Assembly: GCA_036674765.1 (NCBI GenBank)
Contig: JARVKI010000006.1
Coordinates: forward strand, 682,001-746,000
Length of the DNA stretch: 64,000 nucleotides
Direction: 5' to 3'
DNA from: Seiridium cupressi
Taxonomy: Eukaryota; Ascomycota; Sordariomycetes; Amphisphaeriales; Sporocadaceae
The notes beneath the pieces are model-generated. The model was not told where the DNA came from. It saw only the letters and a list, made by a program, of their open reading frames with translations, and searched no databases. Of this stretch, positions 56,026-64,000 are shown in pieces. The position numbers and the translations under genes were made by a program. Numbering within the stretch: the stretch's first letter is position 1; every line of letters starts with the position of its first letter.

Positions 56026-56635
56026 GCTCTCCGCCTTCTCAATCCACAATCGCTCAGTGTGGTGAAAGGCGTAGGTCGGTATATTAGGCAAGATACATGA
56101 AAGACAATGAACCCTGAAATAGCCGAGGCCCTGGAGTTCTTTCCTCGTTCATTAACAGGGTGGGCATGTTGTAGAGTAGTAATAGAGCATGTTGGTAAGC
56201 TTCATCGTCAACGGTTCGGTAAAACGGTACGGCAGATCCTTGCAACTAATTCTTGGAGAAGGAGGTAGGTAAGCGAGTTGGAGATTGAATTGATCCGCTG
56301 TTACCTGTCCGAAGTAGGCAGTCCGGAACGATAAACCTCTGCTTTATAGGTTGAGGTGGTCTGTGCATCAGACACCACCTAGGGACGGCCTTCGAACGAA
56401 AGCCAAGACCTACTGACAAAAAGACAGTATACAGACGGAGAGAATGTGAATACTTGCAGGCCTTGGAACCTACAGCGTCTGGCAGTAGTATATCCGAAAT
56501 GATTTGCACTCATTCGTGCTATCACCAAAATAAGGGACTTCAGGATGAAAGTGATTCGATCTGATGTGAGATATCGAGATGCTGCTATTTGACGGCACTA
56601 GATTAAGTGGAGGTACAACGGAAATATAAGCAGTG
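56026..56635. other. Intergenic between DUF2235 gene 3' end and tannase copy 2 start
   Basis: Promoter side of tannase copy 2 and 3' flank of the DUF2235 gene; both genes are on the minus strand. No other feature seen. Confidence 0.5.
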
Positions 56636-58422
56636 CTACATAAACGCGTCTTGAGCTTCAAGAATATCCTTGGGAGCAAAGGTCCGCTCGAGGCTCTTCT
56701 GCCAGAAGTCATAGCCTGAGCCGGGTTGGAATTCGCCAAGCTTTGGGATGACATATTCGTTGAGAATTATCTCCTTGCCGTTGCCCTTCTTCTTCTTCAC
56801 CCAGTGAGCCCTGTTGCCTGGCGAGGCTTCTACGTATGTCCAGTCATGTGCGAAAGGTGCCGGCGTATAGTCCTTGCGGGTATCCTTGCGATGACGAACA
56901 CTGGGATGAACCTCCTCGTTGAACCAGTTGTAGTCGATGGCCTTCTTCTGGCCTCCGACAATCTCGGTGGCGGGTGTTTCGCCGGGGGTGCGTTTATAAG
57001 ACGCCGCTCGCGTAGAGATCAACGATGGGACCCACCAAAAGTCTGTCCACCCATTAGTATCATCAAGAGTACCATCGCTCCAGGTGATCTTGTTCCAGGC
57101 CGGCTTCAGGTTTCGGATGTTTTTATTATTGGTGTCGAGATTGAGCTCCCCTATCCTGAATAGGATGTATTTCTGCAAAGCTGTGCCGCTTAGCTGCAAT
57201 AGACCGAATATCTGGTCGCACATCCAGGCAAAGGCGATCTCGTCGACACTATTGGTATCAATCTCGCCCTTGCTGTGACCTCCAACGTCGGAATGGTAGC
57301 CAGGAAACCAGCACTGCTTGAGATTCACCTTTGGCGTTCCGTCTTCCTTCATACATGATGAGTCTAGATACCAAAGTGTGGGCGGAAAATTTCCACGAGT
57401 TTCGTCAATTGCCATCGCATGGAAGGCGTTTTCGATTTCTTCTCGAGTCAGCCAGTATTCCGAGTAAATATGATGATTCCAAAAGACTCACTAGGGTTCA
57501 GCTTGGTGCTGTGAAAGTATTGATCTGCTCCAGCTTGACCCCACCAATTCGTCGCACCCAAACTGGCGACAGTGTCCCACACGCCAACTACCTTGATCTT
57601 CGCGTGCACATGGACGGACTTCCTCAGGTAATTGATGCGCGAGCCAAGGTCTCTCTTGGCGTCACCTTCGCGTGGTGGGATCGTCCCAAGTTCACCAGCA
57701 ATCAGAGGCTCATTGGCCCACTTGGTCTCGTCAAACTTCTGATCTCCTCTGTTACTGTATGCCTGGTAGATCTCATAGAAATGATCCAGCATGAGTGGTG
57801 TGAGGAGCCCCAGTTGGCAGATGAAGCCTGCGAGAGATCGAGCTGTATATGCACCTCGAGAAAACCCGAAGATGAAGATTTCATCGCCGGGTCCCCAATT
57901 ATTGGCGAGAAAGTTGTAGGCTTCACATACTTTTTCTGCCAAACTTTCACCAACAGCACCTGGAGTGCATGAGTACGAGTGTATAAGACAAAAGGGTCTA
58001 GAGCATACCTTGGCGGGTCTTGTCAATGAAGGAAAGAGACCCGGTTCCGACGCCCGACTGGTAGTAAACAATCTGGGGCAGCTTTTCACCTTCACTATAA
58101 GACTCAGGGTCAGCCGTCCCTTCTTTGCAGATGCTTGGTAAGTTGTGTGGAGTTGACGATCATGCTTTAGGATCAAAAGCACATTAATTGGGCAGTGTGC
58201 ATGTGCTTGGGTGACACTACAAGGTGGACAAAGCGACACTGAAAGTGCTTACGGTGTGATGCCAACCCTGGAGATGGCTCGACTCAATCGCGCGACATTG
58301 CTTGAGTAGTCCTGAGTTCCTTTGTCCACGCCGCTGAATGTCCCATCGCAGCAGACGATGAGCCGCTTCTTGATGGAACCGTTGAGGTATGTCGACGTGC
58401 AAGCCAAGCAGTTGGTTTCCAT
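56636..58422 (-). CDS. DUF2235 alpha/beta hydrolase (Tle1-like fold)
   Basis: Four exons, 58422-58253, 58094-58009, 57959-57492 and 57441-56636, about 509 aa. Each join is in phase and restores motif: ITP|EGEKLPQIVYYQSGVGTG, TRQG|AVGESLAEKV, LNP-KEIENAFHAMAID. Motifs: N-terminal RLIVCCDGTFSG (the DGT signature of DUF2235), the nucleophile elbow FGFSRGAYTARSLAG (catalytic Ser), KVVGVWDTVASLG (acidic residue region) and GYHSDVGG (catalytic His region). Family knowledge: bacterial Tle1 effectors are phospholipases; fungal members are very common and mostly unstudied. No signal peptide, so likely intracellular. A Lys-rich patch (HWVKKKKGNGKE) lies near the C-terminus. Enzyme class lipase/esterase is inference. 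Confidence 0.9.
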
Positions 58423-61400
58423 TTTGGGCTTATGTGGACTTCGATAGTAGAGGGTAGTAGGCCTGGGATTGCCGTGGTCCTCTCCCAGATCTCTGGGTCT
58501 CTTTAAAACAAACAGAGGTAATGAGCGCCGGAGTCGCCATGGCTCGAGGCGTAATATTCAGCTCTGCAAGTGGCGGGAGTCTTGCTGCTTGTGGCAGTAG
58601 TCACGATAGATCAGCTTGTTGGAGTCCCCTGAATATACGGTTCAACTCCAATAGTCTGCAGGTGCCTTTCCCGTTTACGTTCAAGTCCTTTGTCCAGCCA
58701 AGCCAAGCGCTGCAGCATTTTCAGCTCGAGCCATTAGGACCACTGCTTCCGACGACAAGCTGAGCGCTAATGCCCTGGAGTCAGCTCTCGGCCCCAGCCC
58801 TGGTCGCGCGGCTCATGTTGAACGCGGCAGTCACATGTGGCAGGCATGTTTATCTCTTCGACATGCTTGCTTCCACTGAAAAAGCATTTTGTGCGCTATC
58901 CATGAATAGCTGTCGGTGCTCCGACGGGCAACAACACTTCGTGCAGAGTTGTGTTGTGGGGTGCGCGTCCTCCACTCTAGCGGACAGCTGAATTGCGGGC
59001 CGGACCGTTCTAGGCCTGTGCAGGCACCGACAAGCTACGGATTGCCGCTCTTAGCTACAACTAGCATTTGTGTTACTACCAGTCACTACTTATGCGAACA
59101 GATGCGTAGCACTGACCATGGTATAAGAACAGAGCCATTTTGCTCGTTATACTATCATACTGGTGGTGCACATACTAGAATAAAATGACCGGCGTAGACT
59201 CATTGAATGTCAGCAAAGCTTGTTTGTCGCAATCTAGTTTTCGCACATACGGTACCTTTCTGTCCTTGGCCGTGCAGAGGACGGAGAAGAGAGACAAAAC
59301 ATAAGAGCCTCGAAGACTACATATATTTCTAGATGCGCATTTTGAGAGGTGTAGTCGCGTAGTAGATAATCTCCTGTAATCCAATTATTGATTTACATTC
59401 GTCGTGATGCCCGCGGTCTTATTGGCCCGTGGGTTATATTGTTATATCAAAGGTTATGATAAAGTAATTTCGAGCGTTCGCCCAACATGTACAGTGGCAG
59501 GTGTTCAGTGGTAGGAATTTTTAAATCAAATTAATGGTTTGCGCAATGCAATCTTGTCGTTCCAACAAAGTAGAAAATATCTCCCAGTCCCGAGTTTAGA
59601 CAACAAGGTCGGCCAATTCTCGGCCATGAAGGCCTCGGTCTATGGGCTAATAGCAATACCGAACAGCCAGATATAGATCTAATCCTTGAACCACCGCAAT
59701 AGCTGCTAGTCATGAATGCCTATGCACCGAAGACCGTTCATCGCTTATTAAGATTTGACATCAGCCGAGACCGACTAGATTCAAACCCCTGACGCGTACT
59801 CTTGGGACTTTACTACAGTGTATAGTTTTTAGGCTAGGAAACTATTGACTGTCGGTTGGACTAAAATCCAAGAGAACACTGTCAGTCATATGACTGCATC
59901 TCCAAGGTCAAACTTCAACACTATTCAAAAAAGAACTCACTACCCTGATGCCATTTCCACTCACGTCATTGACTTCCCGCTCAATAGCACATGGAGCGAT
60001 TTCAACATGATCTCTATACCTACACTATCAATATGGCATCTGCTTAATATTATCCTCTCAGTCCGGTTGCCAGCCCACTGCTTACTGTCAACACGTGTGC
60101 TATGTTCACCCGTGAGCAGTTCTGCCTCTGTGAACCACGAGTTTCCCTAATCAAACGAGCATTTATCTCAGCACTCCAAGAAATTCCAGACAGGTGAAGA
60201 CAGTTGAAGTGCGCAGTTGCCGTCTTTTCGTGTTGTGATGCCTATCTCATACTTCGGGCTGGCCACACTGTCACTAGCTGCATTCGATCAGGAGTCTCAC
60301 TTCGAATTCCCGGAATTCATTAGTACCTTGGTGTGAATGGTGTCAAACCTCCTAGTCCCTGCGTGGGTCTCTAATAAGATGCTATCAAGGAATGCAGATA
60401 CACTAATTTGCAAGATTATTTCCGCTTGGATGATTCGATACTCTACCGCCACCCATTCAACCTTGAGTCTTGGCGAGCTCTAGGATGCATCTATTTCTAC
60501 CGATTTCGCGCTCTATGTAGAGCATGGCGCTATAGTTCCTTGGTCAGTAAATTTAAGCTTTTTGCCATCCTGATCAATTAGACGAAGTCAAAAGGAAGGG
60601 GGCGGGTCGGGTAGGACCTTAAAAGCGTCAAGAGCAGCAAAGCTACACCTTTACTTAAGCTTTTTTGGACGGCTTCAGCATTACGAAAACTAAGACCTAC
60701 TCCAGGTACAGTGCTGGGATTTCAGTGTTAATAACCTGGGAAATTTGAGTGACTAGGCGTCGCCTTCGCAAGGGTAGTATATCCTAAAAGGATACCAAGT
60801 ATCCACAATTGACATTATTTGAATATGTTATCGACCAAAGTCCTCGTATCAAAGCATTGTAACAATTATTTGCTTACGGCTATTCGATCAGTGTAGAAGA
60901 CTTCGTGAGCGGTCCAGTAGTGTACTGGTAGGAATTATAATCTATTTCATGGTACTGGTCTGCTTCCAATAGTATTGACATGCCCTCTCAATTAGGACAA
61001 ACATCACGAATCATAGGCTGGCCGAGCTTGGGAAACATCAACGGTTGAATGACTCGGTTGGAGGTCCATAATTTGGAGTAAAATTAAAAAAGAACAAAAT
61101 GAAGAAAAGGGAAGTACTTGTTTTAATCCAAGCAGAGACAATGTTTATCATGTCTTCGCAGCTTACAGCCACGTCCCACGAGTCCGGGTTGGCGACGACA
61201 GCTCTTCATCTACACTTACTTGCGCTATTGACAGAGGCGCGCAGTGTCAGCTGGCCAAATGTAATATGTTGCAAAAATAAGGTTATGGAAAATCCACAAC
61301 TTGAATTTTGCCATGGTCCGAGTTGCACAAGGAAAGACGTCCACTTGGGATGAGACATGTCTCCACATGTCCCACGTGTGATCCACAGCACCAATCAAGG

Positions 61401-62130
61401 CTGCAAGCTGTCAGTTTTGAGCCGCATCTGGGCCCCTTAATCTGTTCCCCCATGCTCCAACATGGTGAGAACGCGCACCAGCTGAGCACTGCCAGGATGA
61501 GGGTGGCAGCACCATGGCCAGTCCCGATGTACAATGCAGCTCAATCTGCTCCTCGCGTGGGCGGACCAGAGCAGTCGTCCTGAAGAAGTCCCAGCTTCCT
61601 TGTGACTAGACACAATAATCTGGCGGCTGCCAGCGAGCCAGCGCATTCTCCCTGCCAAGAGTCATGCATAGTCCATAGTAAGTTGAATGCTAGAGCCAGA
61701 GGCCCCGGCTCGTCTTTGCCGCCCAGGAAAGTTTTGCTCGAGGTTATGCCTCACTTGGGGTGTGTCCAAACTACCTGAGATCATGCCCACTACCTCCACC
61801 AGATTGACTTGGAGCCACGATCACAGTTCAAGACATGATCCTCCACCCGTGGCTGATCTCAGAGTTGGGCGGAGGTTTTCTAGATGCTTCACGATGCTTG
61901 CAGATCTCATTCTTAATAGGCACTAGCAGTTTTTGCGACGACATGGACGGCAACTCACGTGGCCAAGCATATCACAACCTATATGGTATCATGGTCGCTC
62001 ATGAGCATTCCAAGCTGTCCCGAGGGGTTCGAGGTTTACAAGCCATTCTCTGTCGCTTTCACTCTTTCTCTGTCTTTATCTCCAACCTCACTCTTTTATT
62101 CCTTCTTTCACTTAGTAATCGTTGGCAACT
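58423..62130. other. 3.7-kb gene-free interval
   Basis: No coding region I can support. 59000-61100 is AT-rich with scattered short frames; 61100-62050 is nearer average. A 14-bp palindrome (CAGTCATATGACTG) lies at 59883-59896. On the minus strand near 59780 there is a T-arm-like string, but no complete tRNA cloverleaf forms around it. No transposon ends recognised. Confidence 0.45.
62045..62130 (+). promoter_or_regulatory. Pyrimidine-rich core promoter/leader of the DUF7908 gene
   Basis: A long CT-rich run (from CTCTGTCGCTTTC to CTTCTTTCACTTAG) ends about 15 bases before the ATG at 62131. Such CT blocks are typical of well-transcribed filamentous fungal genes. The terminal CACTTAG could also be a splice acceptor for a leader intron. 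Confidence 0.5.
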
Positions 62131-64000
62131 ATGCGTATAATCATAGCTCTCGCATTCTGCGCGGTATCCTTTGGAGCTAGGGTGCCGCGATTTGGCCCTC
62201 ATCGCAAGCTTCACCGCCATGCTGAACATCACGAGAATCGTGGTGTAAACGCAGAAGATGGCTACCAATGTTACGCGCGCACTCGTACATACCTCACGAC
62301 CTACATGACCACAGTTGCAACCACCACGGGAAACCCGGAAAGCATTTCCCAGGCCGGCACGTACAGTAGCATGCCAACTTCTGGATCTGGTAATGACGGC
62401 AACGGAGGCAACGGCGGCAACGGCGGCAACGGCGGCAACGGTGGCAACGGTGGCAACGGTGGCAACGGTGGCAACGGTGGTAACGGAGGCAACGGGTACG
62501 TTGTTCGGAACCTATCCCCAACCCCTTTCGGAATGTCCAAGGAGCTCAAAGTCCCCAATTGGACCTGTTATAGCACTCACTCCTCAGATATGACTCTTCC
62601 AACTCATATCCGTGTTTAAAGGAGTAATTACTGACTCATTTTCGTACGCAGTGGTGACGGCGGTGACGGAGGTGATTCGTCTTCTGGTACAATTACGTCC
62701 CAAGGCACTGACGGCGACGTCACTACTGTCACTGTTACAACGACAACAACCCAAACGGATCCAAATGGCAATACAGAAACTATTACGACGGTCATAACTA
62801 CGACAGTGTCTGCTATGCCGACAACGGCAGACGACCAAACATCTACTAGTGACAGCACCGCTCAGGATGCGGGCGATATTACATCCACGTCTACAGTAGA
62901 ATCTACTTCTACAGTAGAATCCACGTCTACAGTAGACAGTTCAACAGATACCATTTCGCAATCGACTCCAACATCACCAATCACCACCACCATCACCACC
63001 ACTGAAGTCACATTGACCACCGATTTAACCACATCAACTATTGATGCATCAGCGGTTATTCTTAGCGTTCAGCTCGCAATGGCTACTCCAGAGGCAACCG
63101 TAAGCTCGACTGCTGTTGCTCGGAGGGCCCATTGGAGCTGGAAACGTCAGGACGATCAGCCTGGCGAAGGATTTGTAGGCGATGGGAATTCCTCTAATCC
63201 GGACACGTGCGGGAACGCGGCTGTGTTTTCGCCAATGGGCGGGCAGCTTGTCAGAATGGGGCGGCCCATAGCCGTAGATCCTGGCGCTCCCTACATCAGT
63301 CTGGCTAATTATCCTAACGGTTCCATTACCGGAAACTTCTCCTTCGAGAATGGCATACTCGTCTGGAGGAACAGTCAGTTCTTCAGCGGGACAGCCAGGT
63401 TTTGCCAAGTCAACGGAGACGACGTGTATGCCTTGTTCACCGACGCGACCATTGTCAACTGTGTGGCTGTCAACCTGGTTGTATATCTAGGTATGTCCTC
63501 AATTCCATTTTCCGATTTCCGAGCGCTTTTTCTAACAAAGATCTTCAAGCGGACCAATGTCAAAACAACGTTCTCGTCGGCACAGGCCCTATCACAAGCC
63601 CAACTCCGAGCTTTCCTTCATCGGGAAATAATATATCGACCACGCCAACAGCGTCGACCTCGGATACAGCTTCCACTTCACAGACAACTTCCAACGGGAA
63701 CCTGACATCCGCGATAACAAGCGGCACTATATCAATTATAAGTTCCATACTATCGCAAATTTCAAACTCGAGCACGAGTATGGTCACTCTCTCGCCTGTA
63801 ACAGGCAGCGTGACTTTCTCATTCACGAACACATCCCAGACCACGACAAGCCCTTCAACATCTGGCCCCGATCAATCCAGCGCTCAGTCCACGAGCACCC
63901 TCGGATCATCAAACAGTACAAGCTCGACTGTTTCAACCAGTTCGACTGAGCCCACAAGCTCAGATGTGTCCACAAGCTCAGATGTGTCCACAAGCTCAGA
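62131..64000 (+). CDS. DUF7908-domain, Gly/Asn- and Ser/Thr-rich secreted protein (3' end outside window)
   Basis: Exons 62131-62495, 62652-63490 and 63550 to beyond the window; introns 156 and 59 nt, both in phase (GNG|GDGGDGGDSS; VVYL-ADQCQNN). Signal peptide MRIIIALAFCAVSFGA. Then a (GGN)n run of about eleven units, a Thr/Ser-rich region with TSTVES repeats, a basic segment ARRAHWSWKRQ, the DUF7908 domain (EGFVGDGNSSNPDTCGNAAV through TARFCQVNGDDVYALF to LADQCQNN, four Cys), and a second Ser/Thr-rich region that continues off the end with STSSDV repeats. DUF7908 proteins are secreted or wall-linked fungal proteins without known activity. The KR and RR around the basic segment could be Kex2 sites. 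A GPI signal may follow beyond the window. Confidence 0.85.
62392..62495 (+). repeat. 9-bp minisatellite encoding Gly-Gly-Asn
   Basis: About eleven tandem copies of GGCAACGGN with third-position changes, ending at the donor GTACGT of intron 1. Likely variable in length between strains. Confidence 0.85.
62888..62944 (+). repeat. 18-bp tandem repeat (TSTVES)
   Basis: Three near-identical units TCTACAGTAGAATC(T/C)AC(T/G) encode TSTVES/TSTVDS in the Ser/Thr-rich part of the DUF7908 gene. Confidence 0.75.
63953..64000 (+). repeat. 18-bp tandem repeat at window edge (STSSDV)
   Basis: Units of CACAAGCTCAGATGTGTC repeat at least twice and continue past the window end, in frame with the Ser/Thr-rich tail of the DUF7908 protein. 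Confidence 0.75.

Noticed and set aside
59760..59795. tRNA T-arm-like string on the minus strand
   Set aside because: No matching acceptor, D or anticodon stems could be formed around it.

Overview
The window is nuclear DNA of a filamentous ascomycete. Genes carry several short introns (mostly 48-80 nt) with GT..AG ends and CTAAC/CTGAC-like branch sites. Gene content is fungal: BEM1 polarity scaffold, THP3-like SAC3/GANP protein, ESCRT-II VPS36, LAP1-type secreted aminopeptidase, tannase/feruloyl esterases, a DUF7908 wall protein and a fungal AAA ATPase. Bem1 and Thp3 look closest to Eurotiomycete proteins from memory; this is an impression, not a test.

Layout. 0.6-4.1 kb: a cysteine-rich single-pass membrane protein and thymidylate synthase, the latter with MCB-like cell-cycle boxes just upstream. 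4.1-7.6 kb: gene-free, AT-rich in its middle. 7.6-8.7 kb: a CENP-B/ABP1-like DNA-binding protein derived from a transposase. 10.5-12.5 kb: BEM1 (minus). 12.5-18.1 kb: gene-poor. 18.1-19.0 kb: a small five-exon cupin. 19.9-25.8 kb: housekeeping block with THP3-like (minus) and VPS36 (plus) sharing a 620-bp divergent promoter, then an unnamed conserved fungal protein (minus). 27.2-29.5 kb: a DPP V-like S9 peptidase without signal peptide. 30.4-38.7 kb: four minus-strand genes (aldo-keto reductase, APH-fold kinase, two-HKD phospholipase D, LAP1).

39.6-40.8 kb holds the most unusual gene: a secreted protein of six tandem four-cysteine repeats separated by dibasic (KR/RR) sites and tiny acidic spacers, then a Ser/Thr stalk and a GPI-type tail. 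It looks like a Kex2-processed repeat precursor of disulfide-rich peptides. It is divergent from LAP1 across 953 bp.

41.2-58.4 kb is an accessory stretch: a Dal5-family MFS transporter with a 23-nt microexon, an AAA ATPase pseudogene with four in-frame stops and a frameshift in the P-loop, a Tri3-like acyltransferase, two tannase/feruloyl esterases and a DUF2235 hydrolase. Esterases, transporter and acyltransferase together suggest handling of plant phenolic esters or small metabolites, but nothing proves a cluster. 58.4-62.1 kb is gene-free. 62.1 kb to the end holds a Gly/Asn- and Ser/Thr-rich DUF7908 protein that runs off the window.

Splice sites and reading frames were worked out by hand. 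Most joins are supported both by frame and by continuity of the protein family motif; weaker ones are flagged.
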